Shown here one piece after another: positions 1 through 6,800 of a DNA stretch of 10,209 bases; positions within the stretch are counted from its first letter, which is position 1; every line of letters starts with the position of its first letter. Source of the DNA: Hyphomicrobiales bacterium (GTDB lineage: Bacteria; Pseudomonadota; Alphaproteobacteria; Rhizobiales; Afifellaceae); the NCBI GenBank assembly GCA_013812985.1, contig JACCSN010000777.1:1-10209 (forward strand), in the 5' to 3' direction. Made by a program: the position numbers and the translations under genes. Under the pieces are notes generated by a model that was not told the DNA's origin, made no database searches, and worked only from the letters and a program-made list of their open reading frames with translations.

Positions 1-584
1 ACTCGCTGTGCGTCTGGGCGCTGCGGGATTTGGGCGAGATCTTCGCAGCCGGCCGCCCGACGCTCGGCGAGCTGTTCGACGAGGATATGCTCGGTGACGA
101 TCTCGAAGCCTGGCTCGCCAGCTCGTATCTGCTGAAGCGCACCTTTCGCAATTGCGCCGTGATCTCCGGGCTGATCGAGCGGCGGCATCCGGGCCAGGAG
201 AAGACCGGCCGGCAGGTCACCGTGTCCACCGACCTCATCTATGACGTGCTCCGCACCCACGAGCCCGACCACATTCTCCTCGCCGCCACCCGCGCCGACG
301 CCGCGACCGGGCTCCTCGATATCCGCCGCCTTGGCGAAATGCTGTTTCGCGTCAAGGACCGAATCGTGCATCAGAGGCTCACGCGCGTCTCGCCGCTCGC
401 CGTCCCGATCATGCTGGAGATCGGCCGGGAAACGGTGTTTGGGGGCGAGGCGCAGATGGACATCCTGGCGGATGCGGCGGACGAGCTCCTCCGCGAAGCG
501 ATGGGCGAAGGACAAGCGCTTGAGGCCACTGGCCGCCCGATCATTCCCGAGCGGACCGCGGCGGGAGCTGCGCGGCATGGCTGA
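1..584 (+). CDS. Ligase-associated DNA damage response DEXH-box helicase (Lhr-Core family), C-terminal part
   Basis: The gene runs in from the left edge. The first full codon is at position 3 and the TGA stop is at 582-584, so only about the last 193 residues are visible. The DEAD and helicase-C motor domains lie outside the window. The visible part fits the DEAD/H-associated C-terminal region of Lhr-type helicases. Recognisable stretches include STDLIYDVLRTHEPDHILL, then a run of small residues and RADAATGLLDIRRLGEML, then a VSPLAVPIMLEIGRE segment near the end. Lhr-Core proteins are ATP-dependent 3'-to-5' DNA helicases encoded with an ATP-dependent DNA ligase, an exonuclease and a metallophosphoesterase. 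The next gene here is that metallophosphoesterase, and its ATG lies inside the last codons of this gene, which supports the assignment to this cluster. Family assignment is confident; activity is inferred from the family because the catalytic motifs are not in view. Confidence 0.9.
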   Translation, partial: SLCVWALRDLGEIFAAGRPTLGELFDEDMLGDDLEAWLASSYLLKRTFRNCAVISGLIERRHPGQEKTGRQVTVSTDLIYDVLRTHEPDHILLAATRADAATGLLDIRRLGEMLFRVKDRIVHQRLTRVSPLAVPIMLEIGRETVFGGEAQMDILADAADELLREAMGEGQALEATGRPIIPERTAAGAARHG

Positions 585-1260
585 GGCGCGCATGGCCATT
601 GCCGGGTGCTCCGCCGTGCTCGATCCAGCGGGCGCGCTGTGGCTGCCAGAGAGCCGAACCCTTGTCGTTGCCGACCTTCACCTGGAAAAAGGCTCCAGCT
701 TCGCCCGGTGCGGCATGCTGCTGCCGCCCTACGATACCGGCGCGACGCTCCTGTTGCTCGATGCGCTGATCGCGCGGCGGGATCCGGCGCGGGTGATCTG
801 TCTCGGCGACTCCTTCCATGACAGCGGCGGTTACTGCCGCCTGTCGGAAGAGAATGCGATCCGGCTCTCCGTCCTGCAGCGCGGCCGCGATTGGGTATGG
901 ATCAGCGGCAATCATGATCGCGTCTGGCCTGACGCGGCTGGCGGCGAGGTGGCGGCGGAGCTCTTGCTGGACGGGCTCCTGTTCCGGCATGAGCCGCGGG
1001 CCGGGGCCGCGCCGGGCGAGGTGGCCGGCCATCTGCATCCGGCCGGCAAGGTGCGCGGATCGGGCCGGGCGGTGCGCTGCCGCGCCTTCGCGACGGACGG
1101 CGTCAGGATCGTGCTGCCCGCATTCGGCGTGCTCGCCGGCGGCCTCAACGTGCTCGACCGCGCTTTCGCCCCGCTTTTCGCCATGCACGCGCTCCGCGCG
1201 ATCCTGATCGGTGGCGGGAGGCTGTTTCCTGTCGCCGCATCGGCGCTCAGCCCGGACTGA
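577..1260 (+). CDS. pdeM: Ligase-associated DNA damage response endonuclease PdeM (metallophosphoesterase)
   Basis: A 227-residue calcineurin-like metallophosphoesterase. The metal-binding motifs are all present in order: DLH at residues 33-35 (followed by LEKGSS), LGD at 76-78 with HD at 81-82, GNHD at 111-114, a single His at 138, and GHLHP at 151-155. In the characterised Pseudomonas putida homologue (MPE) this fold is a manganese-dependent single-strand DNA endonuclease, and the family is encoded with Lhr-Core helicase, ligase and exonuclease genes. The ATG at 577 overlaps the helicase stop (ATGGCTGA) and has GGGAG nine bases upstream, suggesting translational coupling. A second in-frame ATG at 592 is a possible alternative start and would remove five residues. 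No strong terminator follows. No catalytic residue appears to be missing, so an active cytoplasmic nuclease in DNA repair is the best inference. Confidence 0.93.
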   Translation: MAEARMAIAGCSAVLDPAGALWLPESRTLVVADLHLEKGSSFARCGMLLPPYDTGATLLLLDALIARRDPARVICLGDSFHDSGGYCRLSEENAIRLSVLQRGRDWVWISGNHDRVWPDAAGGEVAAELLLDGLLFRHEPRAGAAPGEVAGHLHPAGKVRGSGRAVRCRAFATDGVRIVLPAFGVLAGGLNVLDRAFAPLFAMHALRAILIGGGRLFPVAASALSPD

Positions 1261-1295
1261 AAAATACGCAGGTATTGCCGGCCAAAGACAGCGAC

Positions 1296-1306
1296 GTTTC
1301 CGAAAC
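1296..1306. promoter_or_regulatory. 11-bp palindrome GTTTC-C-GAAAC upstream of the -24/-12 promoter
   Basis: This is a perfect inverted repeat with 5-bp arms and one central base, 14 bases ahead of the predicted -24 element. A regulator site is possible by position, but enhancer-binding proteins usually bind further upstream and I do not recognise the motif. The stretch could also be chance. Confidence 0.3.
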
Positions 1307-1320
1307 ATTAACTGTAACAC

Positions 1321-1336
1321 TGGCATGATGCTTGCT
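1321..1336 (+). promoter_or_regulatory. rpoN-dependent promoter: Predicted sigma-54 (RpoN) -24/-12 promoter
   Basis: The sequence TGGCATGATGCTTGCT fits the sigma-54 consensus TGGCAYR-N4-TTGCW at every defined position and is preceded by the favoured pyrimidine. The invariant GG (1322-1323) and GC (1334-1335) are separated by exactly ten bases. Transcription would start near 1347, giving a leader of about 31 nucleotides before the ATG at 1378. The leader contains a small hairpin (GCGGC 1348-1352 with GCCGC 1358-1362) just before the ribosome-binding site. Such a promoter would need an AAA+ enhancer-binding protein. I saw no clear NtrC or NifA upstream site or IHF site. The match is read directly from the sequence; use in the cell is inferred. 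Confidence 0.65.
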
Positions 1337-1377
1337 TCGCCTCTTGGGCGGCCGGGCGCCGCGGGAAGGGGAAGCTC

Positions 1378-1635
1378 ATGGCCGATAATGTCGTGGCCCT
1401 GCGCGGCGTCTTGAAGCCGCGCCCTGAAGCAGAGATCAACGAGCGCTTGGTCGAGGAGCTGACGCGCCTCCTGGACGCCGCCCGCGCCGGCGAGATCGTC
1501 GGGATGGCGGGCACCTATCTCCACAAGGACAGGCGCGCCTCCTATTCCTTCGCCGGCGCGGTCGGCACCTTCAGCCTGATCGGCGGCCTGGAATGCGCCA
1601 AGGAGCGGCTGCTCGCCATCGTCCTCGGGCGCTGA
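1378..1635 (+). CDS. Hypothetical 85-residue protein
   Basis: An 85-residue protein that I do not recognise as a named family. The ATG at 1378 is preceded by AAGGGGA at 1366-1372, a good ribosome-binding site. The first 15 residues look extended (VVALRGVLKPRP). Residues 17-38 are charged and helix-prone (EAEINERLVEELTRLLDAA). Residues 40-62 may form a strand-rich region (IVGMAGTYLHKDRRASYSF), and the end GGLECAKERLLAIVLG is probably another helix. There is no signal peptide, membrane span or cysteine motif; it has one Cys, at residue 73. It appears cytoplasmic. It stands alone on its strand, follows a predicted sigma-54 promoter and is convergent with the HigA gene, with only two bases between the stops. 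Coding is supported by the promoter and ribosome-binding site context and the GC-rich third positions; the function is unknown. Confidence 0.7.
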   Translation: MADNVVALRGVLKPRPEAEINERLVEELTRLLDAARAGEIVGMAGTYLHKDRRASYSFAGAVGTFSLIGGLECAKERLLAIVLGR

Positions 1636-1637
1636 GA

Positions 1638-1952
1638 TCAAGCCGGGCGTTGTCGCGGTTCATCGGGGCGCGAGACATATCGGGCGACCTTGATCACGCT
1701 TGCACGCTTGCGCGCCCGGGCAAGGTCGAACGCCGTTTGCAGCGCTAGCCACATGTCGGCCGAAGAGCCGAACGCTTTCTCCAGACGGATCGCCATGTCC
1801 GGCGAGATCCCAGACCGCTCGTTGACAATGTTGTTCAGCGTCTGACGCGCTACATCCAGTATCCCAGCGCCCTCTGTTAGAGTCAGACCGAGAGGGGTTA
1901 AACACTCCTCGCGCGCAATCTCGCCGGGATGTGGGGGGTCAAACATCGGCAT
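1638..1952 (-). CDS. higA: HigA family addiction-module antitoxin (XRE-type HTH), apparently without HigB
   Basis: A 104-residue protein beginning MPMFDPPHPGEIAREECL, the typical HigA N-terminus. A helix-turn-helix follows at about residues 23-60 (ILDVARQTLNNIVNERSGIS), then PDMAIRLEKAFGSSADMWL and a basic tail. HigA antitoxins bind DNA, repress their own operon and neutralise the HigB mRNA interferase. The start was chosen by family fit. The ATG at 1952-1950 has only a weak, distant GGAG upstream, and a second ATG lies at 1946. In a normal higBA operon the toxin gene lies directly upstream and reads into higA. Here the 155 bases upstream hold no HigB-like frame: one frame stops early and the others lack the conserved HigB C-terminal features. 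Its upstream flank is AT-richer than the neighbours. It may be a solitary regulator, an immunity relic or the remnant of a transferred module. Confidence 0.85.
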   Translation of the reverse strand: MPMFDPPHPGEIAREECLTPLGLTLTEGAGILDVARQTLNNIVNERSGISPDMAIRLEKAFGSSADMWLALQTAFDLARARKRASVIKVARYVSRPDEPRQRPA

Positions 1953-2013
1953 AATTTGTAACTTGTCGCTCCAAAACTCAAAAAGGCAATCTCGAAACGC
2001 GAGCACATCACAA

Positions 2014-2092
2014 GCCCTCACCCTGAGGTGCTCCGCGAAGCGGAGCCTCGAAGGACGAGGGCGTCTCCAGTGCTCGAAGGATGAGGGGTGAG
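2014..2092. repeat. Rhizobiales-type palindromic intergenic repeat with an extra partial right arm
   Basis: The core spans 2014-2062. The outer arms GCCCTC (2014-2019) and GAGGGC (2057-2062) pair perfectly. The inner arms GCTCCGC (2030-2036) and GCGGAGC (2040-2046) also pair, around a GAA loop, with GAG (2025-2027) and CTC (2047-2049) flanking. The pattern CCTCA-CCTGAGG ... CCTCGAAGGA-GAGG resembles the palindromic repeat found in many copies in rhizobial and Bradyrhizobium-like genomes; that link is from memory. A second partial copy of the right arm (GCTCGAAGGATGAGGGG, 2072-2088) follows, and GGTGAG at 2087-2092 can pair with CTCACC at 2017-2022, offering an alternative longer fold. It lies between the stop of the Alph_Pro_TM gene and the HigA gene and might also act as a transcript-end structure. 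Confidence 0.7.
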
Positions 2093-2107
2093 TTTCCATA
2101 CAGCCCC

Positions 2108-2860
2108 TCAAGGCCGCTTGAAAATCACCCCGGCGAACCAGCCGGTGAACAGCGCCAGCGCGACGCTGGCCAGGCCGTAGGCGAGCGGCCTCTCGTCGGC
2201 ATAGGCGGCGATCCGCTCGGAGAAGCCGCCTTTCTCGACCGTCAGCGCCTGGGTCTGCTCGGCCAGGAACGCGCCGTCGCGGAACAGGTAGGCGCTCACC
2301 TTGTAATCGCCCGTCGGCACGTCGCTCGGCAGGAAGAACGTCGTGCGGAAGACGTTCGGGGCCAGGAACTGCACGGCGTCCGGCTTCTCCGCATAGAGGG
2401 CGTGTTCGGACTTGAGGTCGATGAAAGCCTCGGCGAACAGCTTGGCGACGCCGTCGGGCGCGGAGGTGACGACGAAGGGCAAGCTGCGGATTCCGAGACG
2501 ATGACCCTCCATCACGGCCGGATCGAGGGTGGTGGGGAAGTCGCGGCTGAAATTCGCGGCATAGAACGACGGCACGCGTTCGAATCGGCGCGAGGCGCGG
2601 TTCGCCCAGATGCCGAGGAGGCGCGACTTGCGCCTGACGACGATCTCGTGATCGGGCCCCTCCACGACCACTGCTGCCTCGTAGCCGGGATCCCCGGGGG
2701 GAGCGCCGATGACGGCGCCGAACACGACGATCTGCTCGCCGGTGAAGTTCGAGGTGATCTCCACGTCGTTGTCCGACAGGGTGGAGACGAGGCTTTCCGC
2801 ACGAGCGGCGCCGAACGACAGGAGGCACGCGTGCAGGGCCGCGGCAATCGCCCGCCTCAC
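2108..2860 (-). CDS. Alph_Pro_TM / TIGR02186 family membrane-anchored protein
   Basis: A 250-residue protein. Residues 1-21 form a signal peptide ending ARA before Glu22. Residues 22-220 would be periplasmic and strand-rich, with family-like stretches such as VEITSNFTGEQIVVFGAV (33-50), GIWANR (83-88), PSFYA (97-101) and FRTTFFLPSDVPTGDYKV (171-188). A single membrane span at about 226-246 is followed by a short basic tail (FKRP). This matches the alphaproteobacterial putative transmembrane family PF09608, whose function is not established. The start is a GTG at 2860-2858 that overlaps the TGA of the upstream permease gene (GTGA), a sign of translational coupling. Consistent pairing with a TauE/SafE permease suggests an accessory role in sulfur-oxyanion export or sensing, but that is inference. 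Confidence 0.88.
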   Translation of the reverse strand: MRRAIAAALHACLLSFGAARAESLVSTLSDNDVEITSNFTGEQIVVFGAVIGAPPGDPGYEAAVVVEGPDHEIVVRRKSRLLGIWANRASRRFERVPSFYAANFSRDFPTTLDPAVMEGHRLGIRSLPFVVTSAPDGVAKLFAEAFIDLKSEHALYAEKPDAVQFLAPNVFRTTFFLPSDVPTGDYKVSAYLFRDGAFLAEQTQALTVEKGGFSERIAAYADERPLAYGLASVALALFTGWFAGVIFKRP

Positions 2861-3783
2861 GTCGCGCCCCCGACGATCGACAGCGAGAACAGATCCTCCG
2901 GCCGCAAGAACAGGCCAAAGAGCACCCGCAGCGCCACGGCCAGGACGAGCAGGGCGAGGAGGGCCCGCAGCTGCTCGCCCCGCATCGCCTGGCCGATCTG
3001 CGCGCCGAACTGCGCGCCCACGACGCCGCCGATCATGAGGATCAGGGCGAGCATGATGTCGACGCTCTTGTTGGCGGTCGCATGGAGCACGGTGGCGATC
3101 ACCATGGTGATCAGGGTGTAGGCAAGCGAGGTGCCGATCACGACGTTGGTCGGCACACGCAGGAGATAGATCAGCGCCGGGACCATGATGAAGCCGCCGC
3201 CGGTCCCGAGCACCGTGCCGAGGAAGCCGATGCCGAAGCCGAGCGCCACCACGGGAATGACGCTGACATAGAGCTTGGAGCGGCGGAACCGCGTCTTCAG
3301 CGGCAGGCCGTGGATCCAATTGTGCTGTCCGGACCGGCGCGTCGCGACGACGCGTCCGCCGCGCGACCGCCACACGGCGCGCAGCGACTCACGAAGCATG
3401 ATCGCGCCGATGAAGCCGAGAAAGGTGACGTAGGCGACCCCGAGGAACAGGTCGAGCTGGCCGACGGAGCGGAGCGCGCGGAAGGCGAGGACGCCAAGCC
3501 CGGACCCGAAAATGCCGCCGACTCCCAGGAGCGCGGTCATCTTTTCGTCGATCAGCCGGCGGCGCCAGTAGGACAGCGCGGCCGAGGTGGAGGATGCGAC
3601 GATCTGCGGCGTGACGCTGGCCACGGCGACCGCGGGCGGGATGCCGGTGAAGATGAGGAGCGGCGTCAACAGAAACCCGCCGCCGACCCCGAACATCCCT
3701 GAAAGGAATCCGACCGCGCCCCCCATCCCCAGGAACAGGAACATGCTGACGGTCAGCTCGGCAATCGGGAGATAAAGCTGCAC
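2857..3783 (-). CDS. Sulfite exporter TauE/SafE family permease
   Basis: A 308-residue integral membrane protein with the two-fold repeat typical of TauE/SafE (PF01925). The first half carries GFLSGMFGVGGGFLLTP (25-41) followed by GIPPAVAVA, and the second carries GFLGTVLGTGGGFIMVP (186-202) followed by RVPTNVVIGTSL. A basic cytoplasmic loop (about 131-172) separates the halves. Roughly eight membrane spans can be read from the hydrophobic runs. Family members move small organic or inorganic sulfur anions such as sulfite or sulfoacetate across the inner membrane; the substrate here cannot be told. The GTG at 3783 was chosen because the N-terminus MQLYLPIAEL matches the usual start of the family, although no clear ribosome-binding site precedes it. 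An ATG at residue 14 is a less likely alternative. The next gene overlaps its stop. Confidence 0.92.
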   Translation of the reverse strand: MQLYLPIAELTVSMFLFLGMGGAVGFLSGMFGVGGGFLLTPLLIFTGIPPAVAVASVTPQIVASSTSAALSYWRRRLIDEKMTALLGVGGIFGSGLGVLAFRALRSVGQLDLFLGVAYVTFLGFIGAIMLRESLRAVWRSRGGRVVATRRSGQHNWIHGLPLKTRFRRSKLYVSVIPVVALGFGIGFLGTVLGTGGGFIMVPALIYLLRVPTNVVIGTSLAYTLITMVIATVLHATANKSVDIMLALILMIGGVVGAQFGAQIGQAMRGEQLRALLALLVLAVALRVLFGLFLRPEDLFSLSIVGGAT

Positions 3784-3834
3784 CGGCGGCGCCCGTTCGG
3801 GTGTCTGGTCTTCGCGGCGGCCCCGAAACGAGTA

Positions 3835-3854
3835 AGCGCCGCGGAGGCGGCGCT
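3835..3854 (-). terminator. Hairpin after the PodJ-like gene, likely terminator
   Basis: AGCGCCGC (3835-3842) and GCGGCGCT (3847-3854) form a perfect 8-bp GC-rich stem with a four-base loop. On the minus strand it begins 14 bases after the TAG stop of the PodJ-like gene. The following bases on that strand (TACTCGTTT) form only a poor T-tract, so termination may be partial and some read-through into the permease gene is possible. Confidence 0.55.
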
Positions 3855-3868
3855 GTCAAATCGTGCTG

Positions 3869-6800
3869 CTACGACCCGGGCGCCGAACCGGCCACCGCCG
3901 ACGTCTCCTGAAGCGCGGCGATCAGGGCGGTGTCGATCGTCCCGTTGGCGGGGAGGCCGGCCTCGTCCTGGAACAACGTGATCGCCTCGACCGTCTTTTG
4001 GCCGAGGACGCCATCGGCCGGCCCAGGGTCAAAACCCTTGTCGGCCAGGAGTTGCTGGACCAGGGCGACCTGGTCTCCCTCGGAGGGGGTCTCGACATTC
4101 GTCGCGCTCTCGCCCCAGCCGGCTTCCGGCATCGTCACGTCGTTGGCTTCGGAGCTCAGCGGCGAAGGCTGGTAGGCGGCGGCGGCGGCCTGCGCCTTGG
4201 CGAGATCGGCCTGCGGCAGCGCGGCCGCGATGATGTCGCGCCGCTTCAGGGCTTCCGCGTCGCCGGAGCCGGCGGCGACCGCAAACCATTTATAGGCCTC
4301 GACCATGTCCTGCGGCACGCCGAGCCCGCGCGCATGCAGGATGGCGAGGTTGAACTGACTGTCGCGCACGCCATGCTCGCCAGCCTGCCGGAACAGCCGG
4401 GCGGCGCGCTCCAGGTCGGGCTCTCCTCCGGCGCCCTCGGCGTAGAGCACGGCGAGATTGTGCATCGCCTTGACGTTTCCGGCATCGGCGGCGCGGCCAT
4501 ACCAATCCATCGCGGCGGGCAAGTCCTTCGCGACTCCCAGGCCTTTCTCGTAGATGGAGCCCAGCCGATATGCGGCCGGGGCCAGCCCGGCCTCGGCCGC
4601 GCTTCGATACCAGGCGACGGCCGCCGGCAGATCCTGCGGCGCGCCCTGGCCATCGGCCAATCGCGATGCGACCTCGAAAGCGGCGGCGGGATCGCCCGCC
4701 AGCGCCGCGGTCCTCAGCGGCTCCGGCCCGACCGCGTCGGTGACCGAGGTGGGAATCGCTGCGCCAGCCGGAGCCGATTGCGCTGTTGGTGCGGGCGCCG
4801 GCGCAGGAACTGGAACCGGATCGCTGGCCGCCGGAGTGAGGGCGGCGCTCGGGGGCGGGGCAGGCTCCGGCGCGGCTACCGAAGGGGCGGATTCCAACGC
4901 GCTTCCCGCCGGTGGCAAGGAAGCCGTTTGCACCGACCGGCCGGTTGCGGGCGGAGCGGCCCCGGACAGATCAGCCCCGGACAGATCAGCCCCGGGCTCA
5001 GTCAAAACTCCGGCCGCCAAATCGCCTTCCGGCCCTGACAGTTCGACCGGCGGCGGCGCAGGAGCCGGGACCGGCGCGACGGACGGCGGGGCTGCCGAGG
5101 CGGCGGAGCTCTCTTCGGTCCGAGGCGGAGTCAGAGGTTCGGGGGCCGGCGCCGGGACGGCGGGCGAGATCGCAGGCGCGGGCGAAATCGGATCAAGTCC
5201 CGAAACGTCGGCATCGGCCGTGGGCGCGCCCTGGCTTACCGAACCGGTCGTGGCAGGCCGACCGGAAATGCCGGCGATCTCGATCCCATTTGGCGCGACC
5301 TCCTTGCGAATCAGCTGGACGGCCGCGACAGACACGGCAAGAGCCAAAGCGCTGGCGAGAATGACCCGGCGGCGTGTCCTGACCAGGTTCAGGGCGCGAG
5401 ACAGCCCGCCACGCGACATCTCGGCTTCGCGCTCGGCCTCAGCCGCTTCGGTGGCGGCCGCCTGAGCGGCCCGGCGCGCGGCGGCGAGGAAATCCTCGCC
5501 CTCCGGGGCGGCGATTATACGGCGCGTCCCGGGCGCCGCTTCACCGGCGTCATTGGCGGCATCCGCGGCGCGACCTTTCCGGCGCGCGCCGGACATCAGC
5601 GCCGTGTTCGAACTCGGCGCTCCGATCAGGGCGGAGTTGAGGGGCGTGTCGGTGCCCGGCTCAAGCGGCTGGTCGGCGGCGTCATCGCCATCATCGAGAT
5701 GCGGCGAGAAGGATTCCGCCCGTCCGCCTGTAGCCCGCTTCAGGAGCTGGCTGGAGGTGAACCTGCTGAACAAGCCTCCGGAACTCGGTTCGCGCGCCGT
5801 CTCGGCGGGGGGCGAAGGCGGGTCGGCCGCCTCGACGACAAGCCGGGCCGTCTCGCCTGCGGCGCCGGAAGCCGGCAAGACGGGGAGCCGCGTCGGCTCG
5901 GCAGTCCCCTCGCCGGTCGCGAAGGGAACCGCGTCGGCTTCCCGCTCCAGGAACGCCATACGCTTGACGACCGCCTCGAGCGTTCCCTGGACGGCTTCAA
6001 GCGCGTCCTTGGTCCGTCGCTCCGTAACCTCGGCGGCGCCTCTCAGGACCGAGACATCGTCGGACAGAGCGCGGGCAAGACCCACGACCGTCTGGATCTC
6101 GTCCTGCCCGCCCCCGCCGCCTTGAGCGGGATCGCTGGTCGGGGTCCGGCGGGTTTCGTCCAGGCTCGTCTCGATCGTCCTCAGGCTATCTTCGATATGA
6201 GCCAGAGCGAGCCGGCTGTTGTCCGGATTCTCAAGAAGCTGGGCGATCCGTTCGATCTGCACTTCCAGCTCCGCCGCGCTTGCCGGCGGATCCTCCGGCA
6301 TGCGTTCCAGGCGCTCGGAAATGGCCTTCAGGACGCCGGAGAGATTCGCCTCGCCATCGCCCAGGCCAGGAAGCGAGCGGAGCTCGCGGCGGAGCGCGAT
6401 GATGTCGGTGCGCAGATCGGCGAAATCGTCAGGCGTCAGGAAATCGCCGGAATCGACCGACGCCCGGCCGATCTCCTCAAGCTTCTGCTCAAGCCGCTGG
6501 AACCGCTCGTCGGGGAAGTCGACCTGGGCTCCGGCGAGCTTCTGCTGAATGGTAGCCAGGCGCTCATCCGAGAAGCCCTCGCGCAAGCTTTCCGCGATCG
6601 TCCGTTCGATAAGACCGAATGCCGCCTCCGGGAGCGGCGCGCGGGCGGTCTCGACAATCCGCCTTTCCAGCCGGTCGAGGCGCTCCGCCGGGACCGCGGC
6701 CTCGTCGAGCTTTCGTTCGAGCCGGTCAAGGCGCTCATCGGTCAGGCCCGCCCGCAAAGGGGCGTCGACACGGTCGAAAAGCTCGGCGAGCCGCGCCGGG

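Noticed and set aside
541..1641. 366-codon open frame on the minus strand
   Set aside because: It is antisense to pdeM and the small gene, both of which have family or signal support; the translation is low-complexity and matches nothing I know.
1991..2003. CTCG-AAACG-CGAG inverted repeat upstream of higA as an operator
   Set aside because: Only four-base arms; too short to claim as a HigA operator without conservation data.
1953..2918. Possible N-terminal extension of the HigA frame
   Set aside because: The frame is open far upstream, but it crosses the palindromic repeat and is antisense-phase to the Alph_Pro_TM gene; HigA proteins begin just before PPHPGEI, as the ATG at 1952 does.
2081..3121. 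346-codon open frame on the plus strand
   Set aside because: It runs opposite the Alph_Pro_TM gene and part of the TauE/SafE gene, whose domains and GTGA overlap are clear.
3863..5038. 391-codon open frame on the plus strand
   Set aside because: It is antisense to the Sel1 and peptidoglycan-binding part of the PodJ-like gene; its Gly/Arg-rich translation is typical of a shadow frame.
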